Below are positions 47,501-58,420 of a stretch of DNA of 64,000 bases, in pieces. The notes below the pieces were generated by a model. That model had not been told where the DNA came from. It saw only the letters and a list, made by a program, of their open reading frames with translations, and did not search any database. Origin of the DNA: Lycocorax pyrrhopterus obiensis (Eukaryota; Chordata; Aves; Passeriformes; Paradisaeidae); NCBI GenBank assembly GCA_014706295.1, contig JACSVZ010000004.1, positions 15,693,264 through 15,757,263 of the forward strand, given 5' to 3'. Both the position numbers and the translations under genes were made by a program. Within the stretch, counting starts at the first letter, position 1. Every line of letters starts with the position of its first letter.

Positions 47501-50500
47501 TTTATAGGGTACTTTGGAGAGAAATGTTTCTCATCATGGATCTCAATCAAAGCTAACCAAAGTAACAGAGACAGATTTGGTCCAGGAACACTTCTCTGCA
47601 GACTGTTTGCTCCTTGATGATCCGAAACCACAACATGGATGCCTTTTTTAAACGGATGCTCACATTTCAGACAAGGTGGGAAGGCTGTCAAAGGCGCTCG
47701 CTTCTATTCTCTCCAGGGAGTCGCTCTGAGAGATCTCACTACAATGAAAACAGCAGACACAAAGCAACACATTACCAGCAAAAACACCAGCAATCGGCTT
47801 TCCACTTTGTATTTCCTTCTTTTATGCACACTTGTTCAACCCCTCCTGCCAGTCCTGTCCACGCCTCACCTCAGACATCCTGGGAGCCTGTGCCAGTGGG
47901 GTTTGAGAGGATCAGCCTTTTGCTGTCCTGGCAAAAGGGAAAGCCAACCCTTAGGAATAAGTACCTCTGTAACAGCCAATCTCCATTTCCTCAGTAAATT
48001 GCAGGTAAGGTAGAGACTAAGGGCCAGAACTAATGTAAACAGAGTGACCCCAAGCCTCGTGAGCCTTTTGCTCCCTCCCATTTTCTGTTCTGCTTAGTGA
48101 ATTTATTTGCTGGGTGAGGACGTGGATAATGTTCACGGTGCTTCATATACTATTATCAAGTCAGAATTACGGTCATCTAATCCACAGATGTAGAAATACA
48201 CAAATATGGATTCAACACACTTTATGAACAATTTTTGGATTTAAATGCCATTTTCATTATATGCATGCAAACTGAAAGGAAGTGGCTCTTTTCATCATGA
48301 CACAGACCAGCATGGCTGTTTTTGGCGGCACTCTCGGATTGGAATTACAGATGCTCCTATTCCACGTGTACTCAGGATTAGCCAATACTGACATAGAAAA
48401 AAAAAATCTACTTCTTAGATGCTTGTTAAATGCTTGGTTTCTTAGACTAAGAAATTTCTTAGATTAAGAATCTTAGATTAAGATCTAAGAGGCTGTGCAA
48501 AACTGAGTCCTGAAAGTAAATAGTAGACATTGATGCATATATAAGGGAAAGATCTTCAAAATTTCTCAACAGAATTGACTAGAAGGACACACAAACTAAA
48601 CCTGAGATTATACACTGTCATGAAAAAATACTATCCAAACAACTGGAATGCATCTACACAGTCAGAGTCAGTATTGTCACAGTCCTGAGTGTTAGTTAAT
48701 TCAATTACAATTATGAGAAGAAAACTCCTATTGGTGTTGATATAAAGCCCCCTAGATCAGAATGAATCCTATATTTCATTTGTAGTGGCAAAGCGGGATG
48801 CACACTAGAAATCACACAGTTAACATGTACGTGTGTCTTATAGAAATATTAAGGATTTTTTTCATCATCATAATTCAGTGAGAATGTTATTTTTGGTATT
48901 GCACTAGTTACTTATAAATGAAAGACGGATGTACAGTCTCTGATCCTCAGAGATTCACAGGCTGGGAGGGATCAGTGCCTGCTCACAGAACTTGTTTGGG
49001 GTCTGAAACATGGTTCTTCCATGGAATCCTTCCTGTCAGCCACAGTTTTTCCATTTACAAATGTTGCAATGACTTATGGCATGAGAATAATTTATCATCT
49101 GATTTTCAGAGAGTGATGTGTTGCCAAATAACTGATTTAGAGAATTACTATTTTGAAATACGCATTTTTCAAAGTAGCATTAAATCTCAATAAAATTATG
49201 AAGTGTTCTACAAACAAACTTCAGAAAAATACATCGATTTCTACAATGTTAATTTGGAGAGATTCATTAAAAGCACACAAAAAAGATCAATTAAATTCTC
49301 ATTATGGAAGGGAAAATGCCATGAACAAGCCATTTTCTATGGAGAATACGACATAGGCACAGTTTGAGAAAGTGTAGCCTCAAGTCATGCAGGTAGGAGA
49401 AATTTCGTAGATTTAGGTTGGTCTCCAGTGTGAAAATGATCAAGTTCTCATTAAACATTCGGATTCAAGTGAATGCAAGAATACAGCACCACTTGGATTC
49501 TACTTTAACACTGTATTGCAGTTGGATATGTGCAGCAGAGAAGTACAAAAAGTGCACCTTGAAAAGAAAGCAGCATCTTCTGTGCTGCTGCTTAGATTCT
49601 GGGGGAGGTCATTCCCCTGCTCTTCACTGCACTGCTGTGTCATCAACTTTGTCCTTTAGAGGCCACTCAATGCAGACAAAATACAAAATAATAAATAATG
49701 GAGACTCAAGCATGCCATCTTTCAGCTGGAATAACAGCAGAAACGAGGGCGAGAGGGGTAAGATGAGCCTTATGGTCTGAATTCTTGATGGAAAACAGGT
49801 ACAACCAAGGGTTGGGAAGCAGCACAGACCCGGTGTGCAAAATTACAGCACTTGCAAACTGAAAGATCAAAGAGAGGGCTCAGTCCTACTGATCCCCTGC
49901 CAGGCTTATCTCTCACTGCAAAATGCTGAAGAAATGTCTTATTTGGGTCTTCTATAAATGTATAATCACAGGGTGCCACGGCTGTCATTGCAGAGGTAAT
50001 GTGTGATGATAGAAATCTGCCTCCTCTGCTAATCAAATGCTCCTCTCATCAGTTACTAAGCTGTATCCAGTTCTCTCTGACATGATTAATATTTCATTAT
50101 TTGATCTTTAAACGGCTGTTAAAAATCACACATTTTCAAGGGATCTTTTGCATACTGCTTATATGAAAAGGAATGCTATGTTTATCCTTCCCCTGTGGTG
50201 TTTTTTTCATCAATAGTGTGTATTAGCCACACATTTTTACATTATTATGAAGTGATGATTTTTGTAAGAAATTAAGGAAAAGCCTATGGAAAATATTGAC
50301 AACTTACATGATGAAGGCATCTCGAAGTCCTTCAAATGCATGTGATGGGATTACTTTTACAGGGAGATGAGTAAATGATCTGAAAAAAAGAAGAGAGGGA
50401 GGAAAGGGTTGTACGGCATGGGGTTTCCTAGTTTATAATTGTACCATTATGGTAGGGAGAAAACCAATCAAGCATAATGCCACCTTATTTTTCCTGCAGT

Positions 50501-53500
50501 TCTCTATACCTCTGGGGCCTGATCCATTTGTCATTGATCTCGGTTAAATGGATATCAAAGGATATTGGGTCAGTTCCTCAACAGCATAAATTTGAGAGTA
50601 ATCACCATCAAATCAATAATAATCATAACCTGTTAAGTAAATTTATAGCCTGATGAAAGTAGGCTGCTACAGTCACAGTAAAAGGAAGCTACAGGTTATT
50701 TAAAGTTAGATCCTCAGAAGAAGTGGCTTTCATATAAAGTTTTCTCTATAAAACAGTATCTTTGCGTTCTCTGCACCATGTTCTCCTCCCAGCAATATCC
50801 CTGTAATGTTGCAGCATGGCTTCGTGAACGTGGCTGTGCACAAAGTGTAAGAGAATTTCAAATCAGGCCGATATAATGGATTTGTTTTTTAAATAAATTG
50901 CATCAGTGTGGTGAGTCGATTCAAAGCAAGAGTGGATTTTAATTTTTAATTTTTTAGTTTCTCTGACTGAGAAATTAACAATGATGTGGGAGACAGTGTC
51001 ACATTTTACCATTCTCCACATCTGAACCACAGTACTTTTACCAGCCAGTTTATCTACCCATGACCACACTCTCCCTGATAACGGCCATAGGAAAATGTTT
51101 AACATATTTCAAAATGTTATCTCTGTAAAAACAGATGATTGCTCCATTTTGCTTTAGAATGACAAATATCTGGTCAGAGACATTTGTTTCCCATCCTTAA
51201 ACTCATCCCCTCGAGGCTTTTTGACTGAAATGTTTCTGTGTTATTCACATAACCTGTTTTTTTGTTGTTGTTATCATAATCCTTTATATGAAGAAATATG
51301 TTTATGATTGTCAATATTTATATTAAATGTTCATCAAGTTTTGTATATATATATGTATATATATTTATACATTTAAAAATATGTCATACCTACACATTAC
51401 AAAGGCTGTCACACATACTGTGGCTAAGGGTTACAAATCTGGATGTACCAGAGCCTGGAAGTCACTTCCTAGCTATGTTCCAAACAGTCTGTATGATTTG
51501 GGGCAAATCATTTAGTTCCCTTGGACCATGCCTACCTGTCAGTAAGCTGGGAATAACAATGCTTCCCTACCTAACAAGGCTGATATGAGGGTACATATGT
51601 TTGTCATGCCATTGTGATTGGGTCATACCTGTCTCTAGATTGATGCTGGCATGTTTTGCTGTGTGCGAGGTTTGGTTAAATCAGAGATGAAACTACATCG
51701 TGCAGCTTGAAGAATGTATTTTTCCCTGAAGGGTAGAGGCAGTTAGAAGTAATTTGCAGTAGGTTTTAACACTCTGAGCCAAAAGGAAAAGAACTTCAGG
51801 AAGAAGCAAAAAGTAGAAGCCAAGAAATTCCTGCTCTATAACCCTATAAGTGCATCATCAGCTCAGGCTGCTTGGAAAACAAAACATACCTTTTATGAAA
51901 CTGCTTGCAAAAAACATTATAATTTACAAAGGAAATGGAAATGTGACTGAAGGTGCAGAAACTAAAACCAAATCTTGGCTTTCAGCTACATCAGCCCATG
52001 AGCCTACTACCTCCCTGTGACATGCTGGTGGGTGAGCAGCGTGCTGGTTGTAATGGTTGGAGTGGCAGGTGATGATCTTTAAGGTCCTTTTCAACACAAA
52101 CCATTCTATGATTCTATGAATATTTACTGAACAACCCCAATTCTCTCAGCCTGTCTCTTTAGGAGAGGTGCTCCAGCCCACTGAGCATTTTTGTGGCCTC
52201 CTCAGCACTCACTCCAGCAGGTCCACATCCTTCTTATGCTGGAAGCCCTTGGGCTGGATGCAGCTCTCCAGGTGGGGTCTCACAAGAGTGGAGTAGAAGG
52301 GGAGAACCCCCTCCCTCGCCCTGCTGGCCACGCTGCTTTGGATGCAGCCCAGGACACCACGGGCCTCCTGTGCTGCCAGCACACATTGATGGCTCATGTC
52401 CAACCTCTCATCCACCAGCACCCCCAAGTCCTTCTCAGGGCTGCTCTCAATCCATTTCTGCCCAGCCTGTATTTGTGCTTGGGATTGCCCTGGCCCACAT
52501 GCAGGACCTTGCACTTGGCCTTGCTGAACTCCATGAGGTTTGCACGGTCTCAAGGCCTCGAGCCTCTCCCACCTCTCAAGGTCCCTCGCCTCCAGCGTGC
52601 CGATCCCACCACACACCCCACACGCACTTCCACCCCAAACCTGCTGAGGGTGAGCTCAGTCCCACCGACCGTGCTGCCGACAAAGATGTAAACCAGAGCT
52701 GCTCCCAGTATGACCCCTGAGGAATGTCACTTGTCACTGCTCTTCACTCAGACATTCAGCCATTGACTAACTGAGTGCAACCACGCAGCCAACTCCTTGT
52801 CCACCAAGTGGCCCTCCCATCAAACCCATCTCCAATTCAAACATAAGGATGTCATGCGGGCCAGTGTCAAATGCTTTGCACAAGTCCAGGTAGATGATGT
52901 CAGTGCTTTTTCTCATCCACCACTGCTGTAACCCTGTCCTAGAAGGCCACTCAATTTTTCAGGCGTAAGATTTGCCCTTAATAAAGCCACCCTGGCTAAC
53001 ACCAATCACCTCCTTAGCTTCCATGCGCTTTAGCATGGTTTCCAGGAGGATCGGCTTCAGGATTTTGCCAGGCATGAAGGTGAGACTGAGTGGCATGTAT
53101 TGCTTTGGGTCTTCCTGATTTCCCTCAGTAAAAGTGGGGGTTATGTTTCCCCTTTCCTTAATTCCATCAGGGCGTTAGCTTTCCTAACCTGATTCCATCT
53201 GCTTATTCTCTGTATTCTTCCCAGGCTACCTGTTCCTGCTTCTACCCTCTATTCCTTCTTTTTGTGTTTGAGTTTGTCCAGGAGTTCCTTGTTCATCCAT
53301 GCAAGCCTCCTGGTGATTTGCCTGACTTCCTCTTTGTTGGGATGTATCACTCCTGAGCTTGGAGCTGATCTTTGAATATCAACCATCTTTCTCGGGCCCC
53401 TTTTCCCTCCAGGGCTTTGTACCATGGGACTCTGCCAAGCAGGTCCCTGAAGAGACCAAAATCCGCTCTGCTGAAGTCCAGGGTAATGAGCTTGCTGTGA

Positions 53501-54521
53501 GCCCTCCTTGCTGCCCTCAGGATCTCAAACTCCATCATTTATGGTCTGGGCATCCAAGGCTGCCCTTGAGCTTCACATTCCCCACCAGCCCCTCCTTGCT
53601 GGTGAGAACAAGGCCCACACCGCACCTCTCCTCCTTGGCTCCTCTATCACTTGGAGACAGAAGTTATCATCAAAGGATTCCAGGAACCTCTTGGATTGCT
53701 TGTGTCCTGCTGTGGTTGAAGTACCCCCTGAGGACCAGGAATTGTAAATATGAGGCTGTTCCTCTCTGTCTGTAGATGTCTCATCCGCTCAGTCTTCCTG
53801 GTGGGGTGGCCTGTTCAGATTTCTTTCTGACCACACTCAGACTGTGATACTCAGATATGGCCATTCAGCTGAGGAAGCTTTTGACAAAAAATGTTTTTAC
53901 AAAGCTGCAAAGCTTTCATACATCTAACTTGCCCACACTACTGGCCTGACTTCTGTAGCTCATGAAAAGAGGGATGCACCCACCTTTAATACAAGTTTCC
54001 TGCACTGTTTTGAAAGCCTATTGTTAAAAGATAAACTTTTGCACTTTTAAGAAAACCTGCAAAGTTTCTTTCATATCTCATGCACCACAACTTGTATGCT
54101 TGTACTTGTTGCTGTCATTCACTGCTGGCAGTGCTGCGGCTCCACAGAATTGCGGGACTTCTCATCCTTGGAAAAAGACAGAAAGAAGTGGAGAGCCAGC
54201 CAGACTTCCTGGCACTCAGCAGCCCTTGGCATTTCTATACATTATCAAGATTGGTTTTCAAGGTACGTAATTCTAGGCAGTAAGGTTTGAAATGGCCAAG
54301 CTAAATGTATTTAAGGCTGTCCAGGAGCATTGGGAAAGACAGGAACAGCCACCACATAGACTCGAGCTCCAGGAAAAGCTTTTGAGAGCTCTGGATGCCC
54401 CAAAAGCTCAGAATCACTTGCAGTCCTGCTGAGGAGGAATCAAAGCCCAAGCTTTCACACCACTGGAGGAAATCTCTGTATTACAGAACTGGCCTTTTGC
54501 AAAAAGTGTTTAGTTGAGCTC

Positions 54522-54552
<31 letters not shown>

Positions 54553-57500
54553 ATAGTAATAAAAAGCACAGGCCCAATAGCAATAGGTATGAATAAATTA
54601 TTGTAGCTGGGTTGGCTGTTATATTTTATATTTTATTTTGTCTATTTTATAGGATTACTTGTACTTTTAATGCCCAAAAGATGAAAGAATAAGGTAGACT
54701 CTTGTCGGCAAGCATTTTATTCTGTGGCATCTTTAAACTTGGGAGGATTTGGAATATTGATGGAAACTATGGCTGAAAACCCACTATTTTCCTAGGATTT
54801 CTATCAGCTTCTGGGGGGCAGTGTAAAGGGTGGGAATTGATTTTTAAAGCTCTGTATGTTGGTCATTACCTACCTGAAATGTGGGCTATGATATAACACA
54901 AGCGCCCAAAGAGCACCTTCCACTGGGTGATGATGGGTGATATAATCTCCTGTGGAAGACACTTTGCCCCTGAAACTGAATTCTTTTGACAATCCCAAAG
55001 AGCCAAATATGCCCCCAAGGAAGACATGGTAGAACTATCTACATCTTCAGGCTTTTGCCACAAAGTTTTGTATTTGATGGCTCATAATTTGTAGCCTAAT
55101 CACGTCACTCACCCAACTGCAGAAGCTCTGCACACAGGGGCACACATTCAGGTATGGCAAAGTGAACCTCACCATGAAATGAAGTTTTTGAAGGGGCAAA
55201 AAGGTCTTTAAGTTATCCAGTGCCCATTGCTGTATAGCTGGAGTTGGGTGCCTATCCAACCAGACTTTGCTTAAAACCCCAAAAGTACGTAAGAGACTTC
55301 AAAAGAAGGAAAATCATATTTTGTTTCAAAATATAGTGGTGTATTAAAGGTTATTTTTCTGCTGAGGCTAAGAGGACATATAGCTGCCGTAGCCAAAGGG
55401 CATTTAAAGGTGTCTGAATAATGGAGGTTCTATCGTGTTTGTGTAATGTCCAAACTAAAAACAGGAGCTTGAGAAAAATATGGTCAATTCAGGACTGTAT
55501 AAACCCCATAATTCTGCAACCTGTCAGAAGTCTAATAATTTTGAAAACTTTTTTCATCAATAATGTGACATGGCAAGGATAACTCGGGTAAAGAAAAATG
55601 GCTGAAATTTCCCTACGGGATATATACTAGGGATATAATAAAGTATCAAAAATACATTTGGAAGCACAGATCATTACAGCATCAGATTTTACTCAGATAG
55701 AGCTGGAGTTACATATTGGAGCTTTTTTCTTGACTGACCATACAATTAAGAAGAACTTTTCTGAGGTCTGGTTTCTGTGTTACAGTGGCACTGATAGAAG
55801 GACGTGGGCACCCCAGGAACTGTGCTAAAACAACCTAAACCAGCATTTTCCCCCCAAATTCTTAATGCACTTGCAAGGACCGTGCTGTGATTCCAGGTAC
55901 AGATGTGGCTGTGAGGAGATAACATTCTCTGGCTTTCTCTCTCATACACAGAGCTGTGCAAGGGGAGAATAGAGCTAGGAAGACAGGTAAAGTATGGAAA
56001 GAGAGGCAGTCAGCACTAACAAAGCTCCAAAAACTGTATGAATAAGAGAGAGGGGAAGACAACAGCTAAATGGATAAGAAGAAACTGGTGTGAAAACCAA
56101 AGGAAGAGATGAAAGAAAAGTAAAAGAGGTTGAATAACAACTAAACAAGAGGGTGAGAATACATGTACACTTGTAGGTTTAGCGACTACATTCATATGTA
56201 CAGCTTTGTAATTGTATGATGAATGCAAGCTTTCTATTAAAAAAATACAAAGAAGTGGAAATTTTAATAGTATAGGTTCAGGTTCAATGTAAACCAGGTT
56301 GGAAGCAGAAGGAGCTGGATATGTCTGCGAGTGCAGACTGAAAGACATGGATTTTTTTTGACCTCTAAGTGTAAATATTTTCTCTGTAGGAGTATTGAGC
56401 TGAATCTTGGTTGAACTCTTTTCTGACCGTAAAGTCGGTTTCTACAGCCAGCTTAATAGCGGGACTTTGTGTACAATCATCAGGATTAAATGTTAAAGGT
56501 AGAATAGGAAATTTTTTCTCTTCTTTTTGGCCATTACCTAGCTCTGTTGCTCTCAGTGAGACAGAACTGGCAGCAGCCATAAACTCATTATCTGTCCTAA
56601 CATGATCACTGAGGTTGAGATGTGGTTTCTTCTTGCGGTGACAGATGGAAAAAGGAGAAATAAAAGACAAAACCAAAACAGAGAAAGAATAAAATCACGT
56701 AAGTTTAGGGCTCTTGATAACCTCTCTGGGCTGTGATGTGCATTGTCCTAATAAACATGCTTAATCCACTGCCAGCTCTGCAGGGGCTGTGAATACAGGG
56801 GAAGAAATGCGTTTGTTGCAAAAACTGTGGAGAGTCTCTCCTGCTTCCATGGACTCTGCTTTCTCTGACACTAAGGCAACACAGGGAAACAGGGAGGGAA
56901 CAAATCCAGGACAGAGATTTTTCTAGAATCTCTGACTTTGGAGGAATGGTTCACATGGCTCTAGATTAATACAAATTAGGTTTCCTTGCTCCTATCCATT
57001 CCCGAGCTACGGAGAAAGGGAACAGGAGATCAGGGTTAGTATCATCCCTAGGGAATTTCAAGAACACGTTAAATTTACAAACAAGTCAGATGAGAATGGA
57101 AAACACAGGCTTTGTTACCAAAAGCGTCATAATAAGAAAACCCCAGCTCAATTCATGCAGACATAACCAAGGGATCCTGGAAATGGTAACTATTCTATCT
57201 GCTGCTCTTCTAATCCCATATTTTGATGCCATGATTGTTTAGATCAGGGCTGTCACTGAGCCCATAAACAACAACACACTTGTATACCTACGTATATCAA
57301 TTATTTGGTCTGGTCTCCTAGATCATGAGCTTGGACTATGGTGTGGGAGTGGGGAAAGGGAAAGTGCATGATGTCTTGTTATTTTAATTTAGTCCTAGCT
57401 CCCAGCAAAGCATTAGGCAGAAAGTTATGATGGACCACCCTGCAGAGATCTAAACAGCTGTCAAAACTCACAGCAGCTATTTTACTAAGAGAGGGGGAAA

Positions 57501-58269
57501 GAAAGTAGTCAATAACTTGTCAATGAGCTGAACTTCAAGAAGATGCAATGAGCACAGTGAGGAGGATTTTGATGCTTCAGAATAGAGGGAAAATTAATCG
57601 CACAAACTTTGGGAGAAGAGGTTACAAGAAGTCCAACAGATTTGTGAAAGAAGAAAACAAACCCTAGAACCGACAGAAGGTTTAAGATCACACCTCAAGA
57701 TTTTAATCAAGTTTCTTTAAAGCCAACCATGCCACTACAACGCGTTGGTTTTGGAACGGGAAAGGCAGTTTATGCCTCCTGCCACAGCGGGAGAGCACAG
57801 AAAGCCCTGACACCTGCGCCCCGCTCCTCCATCACTGAGACTGCTGGAGAGTGAGACAGTTTGGCCCTTGAGAAAAGATCCCGAAAGGATGCGCGTCTCC
57901 TTCCCAAGGGGAAAACTCCGCGTCCGGGTTTGCTTGAACTTTGCAAGTTTGAAAACTTGAGCCGCACGCTCCGCACCTCCGCGCGGCGAGGGACGCTCCA
58001 AGCCCGCACGGCGAGTGGAAAGGCACCGCAGTCCCCCCCGGCCCCGGCGCCGCCATCCCCGCCCCGGTCCCGGTCGCGGTCCGTGTCGGAGCGCCCCGCG
58101 GTACTTACGCGCGGGCGGGCGCGGGCAGCGCGCCGTGCGGCGGCGGCGGGCAGCGCAGCGCTCCGTGTGTGCAGGCGCAGCGCAGCGGGCAGCGCCCGCC
58201 CGCGCCCGCCGACAGCGGCGGCAGCAGCAGCGGCAGCGGCAGCAGCAGCGGCAGCAGCGCGGGCACCAT
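34350..58269 (-). CDS. LHCGR: luteinizing hormone/choriogonadotropin receptor
   Basis: Plasma-membrane glycoprotein-hormone receptor of gonadal cells. It binds LH and signals mainly through Gs/cAMP. Eleven exons join in phase to 726 codons (human 699). Order: leucine-rich signal peptide; Cys-rich N-cap ([14 protein letters not shown]); leucine-rich repeats over exons 2-9; hinge with CCAF; sulfation-type tyrosine in FEYDFC (Y358); FNPCED segment (375-380); seven transmembrane helices with ERW (488-490), FTDF (601-604) and NPFLY (644-648); CC palmitoylation-type pair (668-669). The C-tail with [19 protein letters not shown] and DKTSHKEN resembles LHCGR, not FSHR or TSHR. All internal junctions are phase 2. 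Neighbours STON1 and GTF2A1L support the call. Oddities: divergent exon 10 and a longer acidic hinge in exon 11. Confidence 0.96.
35593..39406 (-). other. LHCGR intron 10
   Basis: 3.8 kb intron. Contains a CR1 fragment (38335-39020) next to exon 10. Otherwise no recognised element. Confidence 0.6.
38335..39020 (-). mobile_element. CR1 LINE fragment with partial reverse-transcriptase C-terminus
   Basis: On the + strand it starts with GGTTGGAAGGGACCATGG, the CR1 3' end in reverse, and contains CAGCTCCATGTCTCTCTTGT. The - strand reads [20 protein letters not shown] and SALLRH, a CR1 ORF2 C-terminal signature. It is a different sequence subgroup from the copies at 11.9 and 52.1 kb. Degenerate, 5'-truncated. 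Confidence 0.88.
39407..39478 (-). CDS. LHCGR: LHCGR coding exon 10 (divergent hinge exon)
   Basis: 72 nt against 81 in human. Acceptor TTTCCATTGCTACAG; donor GTATTC, which is weak. It keeps phase 2 at both ends and encodes [20 protein letters not shown] then ENKK. The second Cys is the 14th full residue, where the SKQC cysteine of human exon 10 is the 15th, and ten residues follow it before the same Lys. The upstream Cys is extra. Assignment rests on phase, position and this weak similarity. Confidence 0.68.
40077..40096 (+). repeat. poly-T run (20 T)
   Basis: Uninterrupted T run in LHCGR intron 9, possibly the A-tail of an old insert on the - strand. No adjoining element was recognised. 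Confidence 0.85.
40435..40620 (-). CDS. LHCGR: LHCGR coding exon 9
   Basis: 186 nt, the usual size. Acceptor TTTCACAG and donor GTAAGT. Encodes [20 protein letters not shown] through [16 protein letters not shown], the last repeats and the hinge CC pair. Confidence 0.96.
41825..41899 (-). CDS. LHCGR: LHCGR coding exon 8
   Basis: 75 nt. Acceptor GTTCCACAG and donor GTAAGT. Encodes [20 protein letters not shown] then GPDV, a leucine-rich repeat. Confidence 0.94.
42540..42608 (-). CDS. LHCGR: LHCGR coding exon 7
   Basis: 69 nt. Acceptor TAATCTCCAG and donor GTGAGT. Encodes [20 protein letters not shown], including the NGT sequon. Confidence 0.95.
42609..45212 (-). other. LHCGR intron 6
   Basis: 2.6 kb intron holding a 124-codon ATG-started open frame on the - strand (44704-45078), a short tandem duplication near exon 7 and a (TA)n run near 45095-45109. 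In human LHCGR the corresponding intron carries alternative exon 6A. No equivalent could be recognised here. Confidence 0.5.
42716..42768 (+). repeat. 33-bp-period tandem duplication
   Basis: TCTGCTTATAAAGAATGAAG occurs at 42716-42735 and again at 42749-42768 in LHCGR intron 6. A partial CTTATAAAG lies between them. Confidence 0.85.
45213..45290 (-). CDS. LHCGR: LHCGR coding exon 6
   Basis: 78 nt. Acceptor CTTCCAAAG and donor GTGAGT. Encodes [20 protein letters not shown] then NESLT, with a conserved N-glycosylation sequon NES. Confidence 0.95.
45383..45457 (-). CDS. LHCGR: LHCGR coding exon 5
   Basis: 75 nt. Acceptor TTTTCTCTAG and donor GTAAGT. Encodes [20 protein letters not shown] followed by AHFI. 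Separated from exon 6 by only 92 bases. Confidence 0.95.
45976..46050 (-). CDS. LHCGR: LHCGR coding exon 4
   Basis: 75 nt. Acceptor CATTACAG and donor GTAAGA. Encodes [20 protein letters not shown], a leucine-rich repeat. Confidence 0.95.
46305..46318 (+). repeat. (GT)n microsatellite, short
   Basis: About seven GT units in LHCGR intron 3. Confidence 0.8.
47664..47738 (-). CDS. LHCGR: LHCGR coding exon 3
   Basis: 75 nt. Acceptor CATTGTAG and donor GTGAGC. Encodes [20 protein letters not shown] then TLSE, closely matching [19 protein letters not shown] of the receptor. Confidence 0.93.
50308..50379 (-). CDS. LHCGR: LHCGR coding exon 2
   Basis: 72 nt. Acceptor TTTTTTTCAG and donor GTAAGT. 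Encodes [18 protein letters not shown], the first leucine-rich repeat, matching the [11 protein letters not shown] block of LHCGR. Confidence 0.94.
51343..51370 (+). repeat. (TA)n-rich microsatellite
   Basis: Interrupted TA repeat (GTATATATATATGTATATAT) in LHCGR intron 1. Confidence 0.85.
52036..52119 (+). mobile_element. CR1 LINE 3' terminal fragment
   Basis: Ends with CATTCTATGATTCTATGA, the CR1 3' terminal octamer repeat, preceded by GATCTTTAAGGTCCTTTTCA. The direction is opposite to the following CR1 copy. The left edge is approximate. Confidence 0.8.
52120..53815 (-). mobile_element. CR1 LINE, long fragment with reverse-transcriptase remnants
   Basis: Runs in reverse from the 3' third of CR1 ORF2 upstream. 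The - strand reads [20 protein letters not shown], then [20 protein letters not shown] and STLVRPHLE, the CR1 ORF2 C-terminus. Further right, AATGCTTTGCACAAGTCCAG and CACCAATCACCTCCTTA are standard internal CR1 blocks. The reading frame is broken and the element is inactive. The terminal ~340 bases of the 3' end are missing at its left edge. The right edge is approximate. Confidence 0.88.
54522..54562 (+). repeat. (AAT)n microsatellite
   Basis: About nine near-perfect AAT units, then interrupted ones, in LHCGR intron 1. Confidence 0.9.
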
Positions 58270-58420
58270 GGCCGGCCCCGCTCGCCTCCCGCCGCCTCTC
58301 GCTCGCCTCTGCCCGCCCGCGGGACGCGGCCCCGCGCCCCCGCCTCCTCCGCCCGCCTCCCCCCGCCCCGGGGCGGGATCGCCCTCCGGCCCCCGGGGCT
58401 TCCCGGAGAGCATCCTTCCT
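57960..58420 (-). promoter_or_regulatory. CpG-rich promoter and first exon region of LHCGR
   Basis: Dense CpG block covering exon 1 and about 150 bases upstream on the - strand, with GC-box-like CCGCCCCGGGGCGGG near 58364-58378. No TATA box close to the ATG, in line with the TATA-less, Sp1-dependent promoters known for LHCGR. The transcription start is not determined. Confidence 0.6.
58109..58269 (-). CDS. LHCGR: LHCGR coding exon 1
   Basis: ATG at 58269-58267, 161 nt, donor GTAAGT at 58108-58103. It encodes the start [20 protein letters not shown], a long Leu/Pro signal peptide, then the N-cap cysteines [16 protein letters not shown]. It ends with GC, completed to Ala by exon 2. Length and phase equal the human exon. 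Confidence 0.92.

Larger units (their letters stand above)
50380..58108 (-). other. LHCGR intron 1
   Basis: 7.7 kb, the largest LHCGR intron here. Contains two abutting, opposite CR1 pieces (52036-53815), a (TA)n run and an (AAT)n run. No exon or other gene was recognised. Open frames at 56016-56676 are not family-like. Confidence 0.6.

Noticed and set aside
52191..52720. Two + strand frames of 166 and 175 codons
   Set aside because: They are antisense to the CR1 copy, whose real coding strand is -.
34350..58269. Call of the receptor as TSHR or FSHR
   Set aside because: C-tail [19 protein letters not shown], the presence of an exon 10-like piece, and the GTF2A1L/STON1 neighbours all point to LHCGR.
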